A stretch of 64,000 nt of DNA from assembly GCA_917880885.1 (NCBI GenBank), contig OU862912.1, positions 53,369,117 to 53,433,116 of the forward strand, written 5' to 3'. Below the pieces are notes generated by a model, which ran no database searches, was not told the DNA's origin, and saw only the letters and a program-made list of their open reading frames with translations. The position numbers and the translations under genes are program-made. How positions within the stretch are numbered: position 1 is the first letter of the stretch; every line of letters begins with the position of its first letter. The DNA is from Limnephilus marmoratus. Its lineage: Eukaryota; Arthropoda; Insecta; Trichoptera; Limnephilidae. Positions 32,628 through 43,100 of the stretch are shown here, in pieces.

Positions 32628-32632
32628 ATCAA

Positions 32633-32870
32633 AAAATGGAATAATCAGTAATTGTTGAATGAAACACCAGTATACATTGAATTATTTGGCGGGTATTAGA
32701 TAAGCCGCCATAGCTCAGTGGTCAGAGCATCCGACCGGCAATCAGAAGGACACGGGTTCAAGTCCCGTTGGCGGCAAGTATCTTTTCTCGGAAGATTTTT
32801 CAATGTAAATGAGTGTTTCAAGCTGACAATTATTGCTTATAATTATTGTCACTGTCATCTGTTGTTGAAC
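32633..32870 (+). repeat. SINE A copy, plus strand, with duplicated upstream segment
   Basis: The upstream 70 bp plus head match 29334-29491. After the head it has the normal tail (TCTTTTCTCGGAAGATTTTT, GAGTGTTTCAAGCTGACAAT, TTGCTTATAATTATTGTCAC) that the 29-kb copy lacks. Confidence 0.75.
32704..32776 (+). tRNA. tRNA-like sequence (SINE A head), perfect acceptor stem
   Basis: Acceptor GCCGCCA/TGGCGGC is perfect over 7 bp, D stem GCTC/GAGC and T stem ACGGG/CCCGT are perfect, and the anticodon arm TCCGA-CCGGCAA-TCAGA has one mismatch. Anticodon position GGC (Ala) with C33. A tRNA finder may call it, but the repeat context argues for a SINE head. Confidence 0.5.
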
Positions 32871-32874
32871 CAAT

Positions 32875-34185
32875 GAAACATTGGAATAATATAAAGCTGT
32901 TATTATTAATTTAATGTTTCATTTTCACTAAAAAGAGTTTTCTCAGGCGCTATTTGGCCGGACCAACTCAATTTTTAGATTCTTACTAAAACCTATGTTC
33001 TAGAAAAGAATCAAAAAAATAACATGTTAAAACTTTTTTGTTACGGGCAAAATGCGAGGCTTGGGGTCGAACTTTAAAAACCATTTTCTCAGCCGGAATG
33101 GTGCCAAAGATACGGAATTTTATTTCTCATGAATGGAATTGATAGCAGTACCAATAACATCTAACTTGGGATTTTTCAAAGACAATCGTTCTTCATCACT
33201 CACAGAATGCAAACAACGACCTTAGACAAACTGACTTAGACCGAATGGAGAGAAATATTTTCTTTTACCTCTACTTAAATAATAAGCCCGGGCAACGCCG
33301 GGGACTTCCGCTTCTTTACTATACCCATGGTGTCCACGAAAATAGTCCATAAAAACGTAAAACCGTTGAAACGTACTACAGAATAACGAGAACTATATAT
33401 ATTTAAAAAATTGGTGAATCAGTGTTTTAAATACGTAGAAAATATTAATGTTGATAGAATGAAGGACCAGAAGAAATCTTGCAAAAAAAATCTGTTAACT
33501 TTAGAAAAAAAGGAAACATGCTCTTTAATTTCATCAACGCGGAAATGCCTTTCAACTTATTTAAATTCAACAGCATTTTAATTTATTCCAGTGGAAATAC
33601 AACTCTGTGAAACAGACTGAAACAATTCCGGATACTTAATATACCAAACCGATTCTTATTTACAAGACCTTTTTTAAAGTCTAAGGAATAACGAGGGCAT
33701 TATGAATGTACAACTTTGAATATAGCGCTTTGCAAAGATACTGGCTTCTTACTGAAGTTAAAATAAATTCAACGCATTCAAAGGTTGGCATTTTAATTCT
33801 TTATTTGCGCGGACAAAGTACAATCCACTGTAAACTTTAATTAACGTACCAATATTACAATGCTCTACGCTCCGCAGAAAGAAACTAGCCAAATAAAAAA
33901 ACTTGTGTTCTTCGCATTCGTAACAAAGACAAACACGTTCCTAGAATCCGCCTTCGGTAAAAACGCAAAAGACACATTTTTGAGAAAGTTACGAAAACAA
34001 TGGAATCAACAAACGTGCTTGAAGTGGAATAACACAAAACTACGTCAGACAAACGTTACGTTATTATCAACAGTATTTATTTTAAGTTCTTCTTTATTAT
34101 AAATTCGGATGAAACGGAAATGCGTCACAACTCAGTTCTTCACAAATACTCGGTTCTAATATAATGCGGTTTATTCGCACCTCGG
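32875..34185. other. Non-coding interval
   Basis: No supported gene. CCCGGGCAACGCCGGGG at 33287-33303 is a GC-rich hairpin of the kind found at ends of insect interspersed elements; a related CCCCGGCGTTGCCCAGG is at 42208-42224. The frame at 33860-34102 is not recognised. Confidence 0.35.
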
Positions 34186-34190
34186 CGCGT

Positions 34191-34285
34191 GCCTTCCATA
34201 GCGCAGTGGGCAAGACGCCTGACAAGTCTCAGCGGCCAAGAGACATACATCAAGCGAACGGAGGTTCGAATCCTACGAAATCAAG
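34191..34285 (+). repeat. Class II tRNA-like sequence (SINE head or tRNA pseudogene)
   Basis: Box A-like TAGCGCAGTGGGC and box B-like GGTTCGAATCC are ~60 bp apart, with room for a long variable arm as in Leu/Ser tRNAs. The acceptor stem does not close well, so it is not a working tRNA. Confidence 0.4.
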
Positions 34286-34320
34286 AATAAAAACATTTTT
34301 ATTTTGTGAAACCAATATCC

Positions 34321-34695
34321 AATCTTCAAACCACTTTAAAAAAACAGGCAAAATAAAAGAAAGCGACATCTAGCGACTTTCTAGTTTCACTTCTACGGCG
34401 TGTGAATTACACACTCTGATTTTTTTTTTTGAAAGTCAACAAAACAATATCCTTGTTTAATAATAATATACACGTATATTTTTTTTACATAAGGTCCACA
34501 CAATCTTCAATCTTCAAACCACTTTAAAAAAACAGGCAAAAGAAAAGAAAGCGATATCTAGCGACTTTCTGGTTTCACATCTACGGCGTGTGAATTACAC
34601 ACTCTGATTTTTTTTATTTTGAAAGTCAACAAAACAATATCCTTGTTTATTAAAAATACATATATAGATATATATTTTTTTACATAAGCTCCACA
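34321..34695. repeat. Tandem duplication of a ~188-bp unit
   Basis: AATCTTCAAACCACTTTAAA begins both units (34321 and 34509). Both contain GCGTGTGAATTACACACTCT (a palindromic core) and end in TTTACATAAG-TCCACAC. The copies differ by only a few bases and small indels. The second abuts a family B repeat. Confidence 0.85.
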
Positions 34696-34935
34696 CGGAA
34701 GGCCCTGAGAAAAATAATTTCCCTCAGGGCCTATGTTATCTTTGGGGAAGCTATGTGAAGGGATTCTTAAGGATAAGAAGGAAAAGAGAATTCTGGGAAG
34801 GAAGAGGGTTTAAGGGGTGGGTAGGAATCTGGGGTTCAGTGTGTCCTAGTCATCCGCCTCCAAGACCTCGATAAACCTCACCCCATTAACCCGGGCACCC
34901 CTGCTAAATCACCAAACGTAGCGAACCACTTGCCT
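34688..34935 (+). repeat. Repeat family B copy
   Basis: AAGGCCCTGAGAAAAATAAT, TTCTGGGAAGGAAGAGGG and GGGCACCCCTGCTAAATCAC are in family order, with an internal deletion. Confidence 0.65.
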
Positions 34936-35446
34936 GAATTTATTTTAAAATATTATATTATAGGTGGGTGCCTACTTTATGACTTGGCTGAAATCTTAAT
35001 AAAATCAGTTACAATTTTGAAATTGACACTTAAATTCACAGCAAATCTGAGTTATAGAGCTCATTGAACCAGAGTTATATTATTATTATTTATTTATTTA
35101 TTTATTTATTAATTTTCGGGAAATCGACAGTTTATATTTATTTCAGTTTGTACATAGTATTAAATAGCAAAAATAAAACCAATTACGGATTTCCTCCTTG
35201 TGACTTTACTTCTACTGAGACAGCATAATAAGAATAAGTAAATTAGTTTTATAAAAAGGAATATGAATCTAAAATTATATAAAACAAAAAATATATATAT
35301 GTATACTCAAAACATTTTTTTTTAATATAAAATGAAAAATTACAAAACAAAAAAAAAATCTATCAAAACATTGGTAGCCATGGAGAGAGGTTGTACATAT
35401 AAATCAAATCATAACAGAAATACAAACAATAAAAACATAACATTAT

Positions 35447-38320
35447 TCAAGAACCATTAGAGAAACACTCTTTTATGGACCTTTTATATTCAGTAAGTTT
35501 GCAATTGAAAATGTCCACATTGGAAAATACGCTATTATAACTACTGCATAGTCGGTTCAGGCAAGAATTCTGCTTACAGTTTGTCTTGCATTGATCCACC
35601 CTGAACAGGATAGAAGAGCGTGTTGAACGTGCAGGTACATTGAATTGAATTTTATTTAGCAACTCTGGGCATTGAATATTATTGTTGACTACTTTATACA
35701 GGAATAGTGCATCCATATGATGCCTTCGTACACTCAATGAATCAATTTTAAAGTGTGAAGCTGCCTCTACATAATTATTAAATCTTACAAACGACTTGTA
35801 ACAAAGATATTTTAGGAATTTGTTTTGAATAGCCTCGATTTTGTTTATGTGGATTTTGTAAAATGGAGACCAAACAACTGATGCAAACTCCAAATGACTC
35901 CGTACATAGGCAAAGTAGAGTTGCTTAATGATATTGATGCTATTAAAAAGTTTTGTGTTTCTTATGATGAAACCTAACATTTTAGAAGCTTTATTTATGA
36001 TTTGTTGTATATGAAGGTTATATTGTAGTTTACTATCAAGGGTTATTCCAAGATCACGAATATCTGAGACTGTTGCAATTTTGTTGTTATTTATAGAATA
36101 ATTAAATAATGTTTTATTTTTATTTCTTGAAAAGGTAATATGATGACATTTTGAGACATTTAGAAATATTTGATTATGTTGGCAATAGGTAAATATATTG
36201 TTTAAATCATGTTGTAAATTGACACAATCGTTTAGACTTTTTATTGGTTTGTATAGCTTGGCATCATCAGCAAATAATTCTATTTCAGAGTATTTAACAA
36301 CATTGACCAAATCATTGATATATAAAATGAAAAACAATGGTCCGAGATGAGAACCCTGTTGGATCCCAGAGGAAATTTCACTGAAATCTGATTCGAAACC
36401 CTTTATTGCTACTGCCTGTGATCTCTTAAGTATATAAGATGTAACCCAACGAAATAAATTACCACGTATACCTAATGACCAAAGATTTCTGAGTAATAGT
36501 TTTTGATTAATTTTATCAAATGCTTTGGCAAAGTCTGTATATATGATATCTACTTGAGTGCGGTTGTCCATGTGATCGACAATGAATTCAGTAAGAAGAA
36601 CGAGGTTACTTTCCACATTTCTGCCTTTTGTAAAACCATGTTGCTTTGTTGTAATGATGTGATTCAGTTGTGGACTTATATATTTGTAAACAATTTTTTC
36701 CATTAACTTACTGAATATTGTTAGTTTTGAAATCGGCCGATAGTTTTTAACATTATTTTTTTCACCATTTTTGTGGATTGGTGTTACATAGGCTCTTTTC
36801 CAAATTTCAGATACCGTGCCTTCGTTCATTGATTTATTATATATAATGCAGAGAGGTTTTGCAAGTGTTTCCGCGCAATTAACTATAAAGTATGAGGGAA
36901 TGTCATCACACCCCGCGCTTGTGTTTATGTCAAGAGCTTTTATTTCTTTTAAGACTATTTCTCGTGGGAATTTGACCGTGGTGATATTTATATTATTTGT
37001 ATTTTCTGGTATATCTAATGTTGGTAGGTTATTATCATTTATGTAAACTGATTGGAAATATTCCATGAAAAAATTGCATATGTCTTGGCCATTATCTGCT
37101 TTTTTGTCATCTAGGTGCATTGTCCTTGGAAGAGACGATTGTGTTTTTTTCATGTTATTGAAATGATTCCAGAAGAGTTTAGGATTGCCATTCATGTTAC
37201 TTTCAGCACTATGTATATAATTAATGTAGAGTTGTTGTGCAATTCGTTTTTGTCTAGATGTTAAGAGTGAAAACGTTTGGTAGTCACGTGGATTTTGAAA
37301 TTTTTTAAAATTTTTATGATATTTATTTTTTTCTTTAATTATTTTTATGAGAGATGACGTATACCATGGTGGATAATTAAAGTTTTTAGCCGGTTTAGTT
37401 GGTACATAATTTATTTTAATATTGTTCAATATATCGTAGAAGATGTCAGTTGCGGGTTGAGTATTCAAATGGTTAAGTTTATGATCCCAATCAATTTCAT
37501 TTAGTTTTGTGTTTATTATTGAATAATCTGCTTTTCTGTATAGAAATATTTGATTTGCGTTGGTTTTCAGGTTTTTATTTATTTTTTTAATAGGAATTGA
37601 AATTAGCAGTGTTTTATGATAAACATCCTCTGGTACTAATGAGATATTATTTGACGTAATTTTCAGTAGTATGTTGCTCACAGCTAAGTCAAGAATGCGA
37701 TTATTTATACTATTACTCTGAGAGTTATATTGTTTCAGATTATTAAATGACAAAAATTCTGTAAAGTTCAAATGGGCTGGGTTTAATGAATTGATCGGTT
37801 CACTACACATATAATCACAGTTTTCATTAATTGGTAGCCAATGTAAGTGAGGTAAATTGTAATCCCCAACCAAAATGAAACTATCATTATTGTTATCTGT
37901 CATAATTTGTGAAGTTTTGTTTATGTGAGACGTAATATTTATGAGGTGCTTACTATCAGGTGCAATATATGAGGTGCATATGTGAATTTTTTTACCAGGA
38001 AGTGAAAGCGTTACCCATATGTCTTCCGCCTCAGAGCTCCATTCTATTTTTTGATCAGAAATAAATTTATTTTTTACTGCAATTAAAACTCCACCACCGC
38101 GATTCTGATTAAGGTTATGGTAATCTCTATCTCGTCTGTAAACCTGATATCTTGGATCGAATAGTTCCTCATTAAAGATTGAATTGTTAAGCCATGTTTC
38201 ACTGAGACATATAATGTCATAGTTGTTTAATAGTACATTTTGAAGAAAATAATTCGTTTTAGTTCTGAGACCTCTTGTGTTTTGATAGTACAATTCTAAA
38301 GAATCCATTTTAAGATACAA
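35447..38320 (-). CDS. LINE ORF2 protein (endonuclease/reverse transcriptase), open
   Basis: 957 residues. It is the enzyme of target-primed reverse transcription. Residues ~5-230 form the APE endonuclease: YYQNTRGLRTK at the start, YDIICLSETWL, RGGGVLIAV, LVGDYNLPHLHW and RILDLAVS. The reverse transcriptase covers ~470-740: YRPISKLTIFSKLMEKIV, QHGFTKGRNVESNL, YTDFAKAFDKINQKLL, GIQQGSHLGPLFF and the catalytic FADD near residue 682. The C-terminal part has LGFIIRNT, LYFAYVRSHLEFASVVW and RRHHMDALFLYK, usual for this group. The more likely start is the Met at MDSLELYYQ (38308). No stop or frameshift seen. GSHLG replaces the commoner GSxLGP spacing only slightly. Confidence 0.9.
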   Translation of the reverse strand: MYLKMDSLELYYQNTRGLRTKTNYFLQNVLLNNYDIICLSETWLNNSIFNEELFDPRYQVYRRDRDYHNLNQNRGGGVLIAVKNKFISDQKIEWSSEAEDIWVTLSLPGKKIHICTSYIAPDSKHLINITSHINKTSQIMTDNNNDSFILVGDYNLPHLHWLPINENCDYMCSEPINSLNPAHLNFTEFLSFNNLKQYNSQSNSINNRILDLAVSNILLKITSNNISLVPEDVYHKTLLISIPIKKINKNLKTNANQIFLYRKADYSIINTKLNEIDWDHKLNHLNTQPATDIFYDILNNIKINYVPTKPAKNFNYPPWYTSSLIKIIKEKNKYHKNFKKFQNPRDYQTFSLLTSRQKRIAQQLYINYIHSAESNMNGNPKLFWNHFNNMKKTQSSLPRTMHLDDKKADNGQDICNFFMEYFQSVYINDNNLPTLDIPENTNNINITTVKFPREIVLKEIKALDINTSAGCDDIPSYFIVNCAETLAKPLCIIYNKSMNEGTVSEIWKRAYVTPIHKNGEKNNVKNYRPISKLTIFSKLMEKIVYKYISPQLNHIITTKQHGFTKGRNVESNLVLLTEFIVDHMDNRTQVDIIYTDFAKAFDKINQKLLLRNLWSLGIRGNLFRWVTSYILKRSQAVAIKGFESDFSEISSGIQQGSHLGPLFFILYINDLVNVVKYSEIELFADDAKLYKPIKSLNDCVNLQHDLNNIFTYCQHNQIFLNVSKCHHITFSRNKNKTLFNYSINNNKIATVSDIRDLGITLDSKLQYNLHIQQIINKASKMLGFIIRNTKLFNSINIIKQLYFAYVRSHLEFASVVWSPFYKIHINKIEAIQNKFLKYLCYKSFVRFNNYVEAASHFKIDSLSVRRHHMDALFLYKVVNNNIQCPELLNKIQFNVPARSTRSSILFRVDQCKTNCKQNSCLNRLCSSYNSVFSNVDIFNCKLTEYKRSIKECFSNGS

Positions 38321-38350
38321 TATAGTTAATTTGAAAGTTACTGTTATGTT

Positions 38351-39120
38351 CTAAGCGTTATTGATGGAAATATTGTATTTTTTTAGTTTTTCTAGATCGT
38401 TATAAGAGTTAATACAATAGTGATCTGAGTTTTCATTTAGTCTCACATAAATTTTACAATTTTTAATCCAGCAAAATTTAAATTTATTAATTTTGGTAAA
38501 CTCTCTGACCTTTTTGTAGAGTACTTTGTTTTTATGAGTTAAATGTTCATTAATGTAGATCCGATGTTTCCCATTTAAGTTAATATCCTCAGTTGTTAGG
38601 CCTCTTCTCGTCCGGATTGCAGCCATGATGTCATCTTTTTGTTTTCTGCACTTTAGTTTCACAATAATATTTCGCGGTCTTCCTTCAATCTTCTCCTAAG
38701 GGGTGTGACCCGGGTGGCGTATTCAATTTCGTCAGGGCTTACTATTTTTAATTCTGAATAGATATTTTTGATAATCTCTGTCAGGTTCTCTTGCTTTTTT
38801 TCTGGTATCCCAATGATCTCTATGTTATTAATACGCGCGTGTTGTTCGTTAGCATCCAATTGTTTTTGTAATTGGTTGAATTCACTTTGAATTACAGCAT
38901 TTTGTTCCAGGGTTTTTTCAAGATTGTTGTTTTTTTTTGTGTCAATTTTTTTTTCCAGAGTTAATATTCTATTTTTTAATTCTTCGATTTCTTCTTTGTA
39001 CTCGTTTCTGACGATTTCCAGAAATTGCACCTTAAATTCTTCAAACTTTTTGTCAAGGAGTTGAAGGAGTTGTGTATCCGTATTATTTAGTGCAGTCTTT
39101 GCAGTTGCCCGAGTAGTCAT
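38351..39120 (-). pseudogene. LINE ORF1 protein (coiled coil plus FP-like domain), frameshifted
   Basis: ORF1 proteins bind element RNA. The first frame (38659-39120) has a long heptad-rich coiled coil (residues ~20-100: KKFEEFKVQFLEIV, LKNRILTLEKKI) and then RINNIEIIGIPEKKQENL, the start of the RRM-like/FP domain. The second frame (38351-38662) continues after a one-base slip near 38685 (GRPRNIIVKLKCRKQKDD) to HRIYINEHLTHKNKVLY. INEHLT is the conserved core of the FP25-like domain found in many insect LINE ORF1s. The slip is the only lesion seen. Confidence 0.75.
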
Positions 39121-39314
39121 ATTGACACGGAATATTGACTAATATAACAAGTTATAACAACACTCACTATTAAAAAGTTATTTGAAATATAAATATTTAG
39201 ATTTTAGTTAGAAATTTGTTTTATTTTGCGATATTTCTAGAGAGAAATAAAAACACGACAGCTGTCATTGAATGTTATTGTTGTATGATATAGAAAACGC
39301 TAGCACATAGCTGA

Positions 39315-40120
39315 AATTAGTATGTTTGAAGATTATTCAGTGGGTATTATTCGATTTGCCCAATACGATGTTCATATATTTTAAAGGAATCATTATGAAT
39401 AATACATATTCTTTCAGTATGCAGTAAATTAACGGCAAAATCGTACATTCTGATACTAAAAACTCAACAAAATTCAAAACACGTTCCACAAAATACTTGT
39501 TCTAAAATAACCTAATAGGTACTAACTTTGCACGTATCCTTTATCTCACAAGATCCACATTACCACACGCATTCTACCAACCTACAACTAAAACGACTTT
39601 TGGACAAATAAATACACAATATTTCTCTATGAAATTATTTAATATCCTCATTCTTGCAATAAAAACCATTAAAAAAATAATTCAAAAGAAGTATTAAGAT
39701 ATGGATTGTGGACACGGGAAGGAAGAATCTAGATACAATTTTGCAACCTGACAAAGATTAAAGCTTGTATTGTGATTTCTTCTTCATATTGCTTTATAAT
39801 TTTCTTTTCGTAATTTTTTAACATAAGTATTTACTTATATTTCAAACACGTAACAATGTACAATGTGACCTTAGAACGGGGTACCTCAAAGGACACATTC
39901 ATTTCTTAAAAATTGTTAAAAAAAAATTTAGTTTTGAAGAGCAGTAAGACCTCTTACTGTTTCTAGTTTTAATATTTCCTTCTTCAGCAATGGTTTCTCC
40001 GTTCGTTTGAATACGTCTTGGGTTATATCACTCCGTCTACTTTCTAGCATCTAGTTTTTAGCCCAATGCGCAGTGAGAGAGATCTCATTGAGAACTTCTT
40101 TACACAGCCTATCGTCACTA
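39315..40120. other. Non-coding interval
   Basis: No supported gene. Confidence 0.3.
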
Positions 40121-40121
40121 A

Positions 40122-40165
40122 CAGGGCCGTTTTAAGAAATTCGATGGCCCTAGGCGCTTTTATTT
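40122..40165. other. Single hAT-like end
   Basis: CAGGGCCGTTTTAAGAAATT followed by GGCCCTAGGCGC resembles the ends of the 5.7-kb and 12.2-kb hAT MITEs (CAGGGCCGGATTAA..., GCCCCTAGGC). No partner end was found. Confidence 0.3.
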
Positions 40166-40310
40166 GTACAAACCTTTTTCCGAAAATTTCTGAAATTCGT
40201 GTAAATTTGTGAAAAATGTTTTCCGAATGATGACAAACTCAAACAGTATTATATTAGACATTCTTATTTTACTTATCATAACATTTGATGATTGAAATCA
40301 TAACATTTGA

Positions 40311-40500
40311 CGGCTTCCGTGGCTGAGTGGTTACGATCACGATCCTTTTCAAATCCCGGTATACGATACGATACGATGCGATACGATTGTACCACCCCAG
40401 CCGGGAGCACTCCAGTCCCGGTGAAACCGGTACACCAGGGGGCACTGTTAGGACTTTAGTAATACGTGCTCTAAGGATGGGAAAGAGAGGTTGAAGTTTA
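40311..40500 (+). repeat. tRNA-related SINE-like sequence
   Basis: CGGCTTCCGTGGCTGAGTGG is a box A-like tRNA start and TTTCAAATCCCGG a degenerate box B. Then come a short (ATACG)n run and GGAGCACTCCAGTCCCGGTG. ATCATAACATTTGA occurs twice just before it. The anticodon arm is deleted, so it is not a tRNA gene. Confidence 0.45.
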
Positions 40501-40639
40501 ATCGACCGGTATACATGGGAAAACTAATAAGAAAATATTGGAATATAGGATGGGCAGCAATAAAGGAATTGATTGAGCTTTGGTTTTCGTTTCTCATTTA
40601 TCGCTATTTTTTTGCTTCCTGCTTCAAGCTTCTCTCCCA

Positions 40640-40815
40640 ATCCTGCCCGCCACGAAGTAGATGAGCAAACGCATTCGCCGCCAAGACCTAGATAATCCTC
40701 ACCCCATGAACCCAGATACCCCTGCTAAGTCAACAAACGTCGTGAAATACTCAGGGTGACCTTTGGCAGGGGTGTTGGTTATCCAATAAATGGTCCAGGG
40801 GCAGCGGCGCGGCGG
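40640..40815 (+). repeat. Repeat family B, distal half
   Basis: Contains CCCAGATACCCCTGCTAAGT, TTGGCAGGGGTGTTGGTTAT and ATCCAATAAATGGTCC. Confidence 0.65.
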
Positions 40816-41355
40816 TACAATGAAAATAGCAAAGAAGCAGGTGTGAATGTTTTATTTGTAAATTAAGGAGTGACTCGAGAGGTGTATTTGTACTGTGAAT
40901 GATTCTAAGTATTTGGGGGGATTTCAGGGTTTATTTCATCAATTATACAAAGAGAGAGCCCATGTTCGAATAAATAGCAAAAATTATCTTTGGAGAGAAA
41001 AAACTAAAAATCTTCTTTTTCGAGTAAAATATTGATATTACCAGAAAATACTTAGCATTAATGAAAACTGTTAATTTAACCTCTACTTTAAGTACGCTTT
41101 ACACTAAATACCTAACGAAAATACCTAACATAAAATAATGAGAAAATAACATTTCACCGTTACATATACCAACATATAACAGGTCAGTGGCTATTCCTCG
41201 GTAAAATAAGTCCTCTATCTCGACATAAGCAACATTTTCCGCTTACTGTTACGGTAGTAGAAGATTTACAAATATTTTCATGTTATTTATAATCAGGGAA
41301 TGTTTGTCTTTATTTAAAAAAAAACGTACATATCTTCTGCAAATTAAAACTATGA
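40816..41355. other. Non-coding interval
   Basis: No supported gene. Confidence 0.3.
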
Positions 41356-41360
41356 TTTTA

Positions 41361-42151
41361 GACTAGCTTTACACTCATAAGCAAAATTTACGACTTAACG
41401 TAAGTTTTCACACGTTACTCCCAGGAATTCGACTTGTGTTAATTAATGCTCACGGAAGCTGTTCGGAAATTCAACATGTGTAAATACTCATGCGACCGTT
41501 TACATTTGTAAATTTATTTACGGTAAGATGGCTTCCTGTCAACAACGACCTGCTACTGTAAAATTTACGTAATTTTGTCAATGAAGACGAAAAAGCCCAA
41601 ATAAAGGGTTGAAATAGAAATTTGCTTAATTAAACAATTATCCATGCGCTTTTTTACCGTCAAAGGCGGTAATTAATAGAGTTCTTTCATTTTATCCGAA
41701 TGACAGCTATCTGACAGCAACCAACTTCAAATTCAAATACGTAATGTTAAAAACAGAAACATTTAGAATAGAAAGAATTGGACGGATAATTGAATAGAAG
41801 GATGCTCATTTTCAGAAATTTTAAATATGTTTAAATAATTACTAGTTTTATAGGAAAAAAATCCTACGAAAACAATTGTCTTTTAATTTTTGACATCTTG
41901 AAACGGCGCATTGTGATACTATTTCTTAGTGCAAATCTCTTAGCTTATCAAACTAATTTTATAAGCTGTAAGAAGGCCAGAAATTCACGCGGACGCGATT
42001 AGACCTGTCAAAAAAATTCCGAAAGAATAAATTCTGTAACTTGCTATAAATTACGTTAAGTGACTTTTGGTGACGTTTACATTGGTAATTTGGCCATAAA
42101 TCGCTTACGTGAGCGATTTACGGGAAAAAACTCACGAGTGTAAAGCCAGCC
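41361..42151. mobile_element. 791-bp PIF/Harbinger-like MITE
   Basis: Left end GACTAGCTTTACACTCATAA; right end, read inward, GGCTGGCTTTACACTCGTGA. Each is flanked by TTA (41358-41360 and 42152-42154). A 3-bp TWA duplication with G-rich TIRs fits PIF/Harbinger. Subterminal palindromes such as AATCGCTTACGTGAGCGATT lie near the right end. No transposase. A 3-bp duplication can occur by chance, so the superfamily is tentative. Confidence 0.65.
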
Positions 42152-42159
42152 TTAAGTAT

Positions 42160-43100
42160 ATATAAGCAGCACTCTCACTTATATAGCATTTTATAACCAA
42201 TTATCTCCCCGGCGTTGCCCAGGCTTTAGGCAGGGTTTTTTATGAATCATACATAGACAGTAATTTTCCTCTTTTTTAACGTAAAATGTGCAAAATGTCA
42301 TAAAGAAGCATCAAAATTATTTAAGACTGTAAATCAATGTTATAAAACTGTAGATTTGTTTAAAAAAACATACCTACCTACCGGCACTTTCTAAACGATG
42401 TCCAGAAACGCGTAGTTTGTATCGTTTGTCTGGAAAACTGACGAATCTTCATCACATTTGGAGTTGGTTATGTGATATAAGTTTTTTTTTCTATTTGAGC
42501 TTTTGCTTCCAAGTAAATCGAATCCAAAGTTGGAAATTTTTAGGTCAAATTTGAAAAAAAATCGCTAGCTTTTAGTTGTTTAATGTCTCTGGAGTTTCCG
42601 GACACATATATAGAAGTTAGTGGAAATAGCCCACGTAGATAATAAATTAAATATTTATGGGCCATAGGCACAGTGACTACTTGCTCTATGGTGCGATGCG
42701 GCTCTGCTCACAGGCTGAATACTGCAGCAGATGTGAAGGTTACACCGAGAATAGATCTGTCAACAAACTGTCTATTTATAGATATCTTCTTTCACTTTCC
42801 GCTGAAAGATCTTTTTTCGTCTTCGTCAAACCAGAAGCCTCCATTATTTAGAAGACGTGTGAATGGAATGAAAGAGAACCTTGAGGCGTTGCACGCCGGG
42901 CAAGAAAACCATTCGCTGTTACGGTACTTGTCTTTTGGTTTTCGTAAATACAATTTTGTTCTAGCGACACATTTAGCCCATCCACTCATGGAGAAACTGA
43001 AAAAGAAACATTGACGACTCAATCGCTATCCACAAGAAAGAAACTTGTGAATTTCATTGGCGCTCCGTCCACAGGCAACTTGTTAAAGACCAGTTGTCAA
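42160..43100. other. Interval with one unassigned frame
   Basis: The plus-strand frame 42673-43014 (113 residues; FRRRVNGMKENLEALHAG, LSFGFRKYNFVLATHLAH) has no family I recognise. There is no splice context. It ends just before the foldback element. Confidence 0.25.

Larger units (their letters stand above)
35075..39310 (-). mobile_element. Nearly full-length CR1/Jockey-like LINE
   Basis: Minus-strand element with ORF1 (38351-39120) then ORF2 (35447-38320), a ~330-bp 3' UTR and a 3' microsatellite (AAATAAATAAAT/AATAATAAT on the coding strand, 35080-35112) rather than poly(A). Such tails are usual in CR1/L2-like and related clades. A ~150-190-bp 5' region precedes ORF1; the exact 5' end and target duplication are not visible. 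ORF2 is open throughout, so this is a recent insertion. Confidence 0.8.

Noticed and set aside
32704..32776. Functional tRNA-Ala gene
   Set aside because: The stems are good, but C33, a mismatched anticodon arm, the repeated family context and a SINE tail argue against a working tRNA.
36503..37046. Plus-strand frames of 67 and 76 residues
   Set aside because: Antisense shadows of the 957-residue LINE ORF2.
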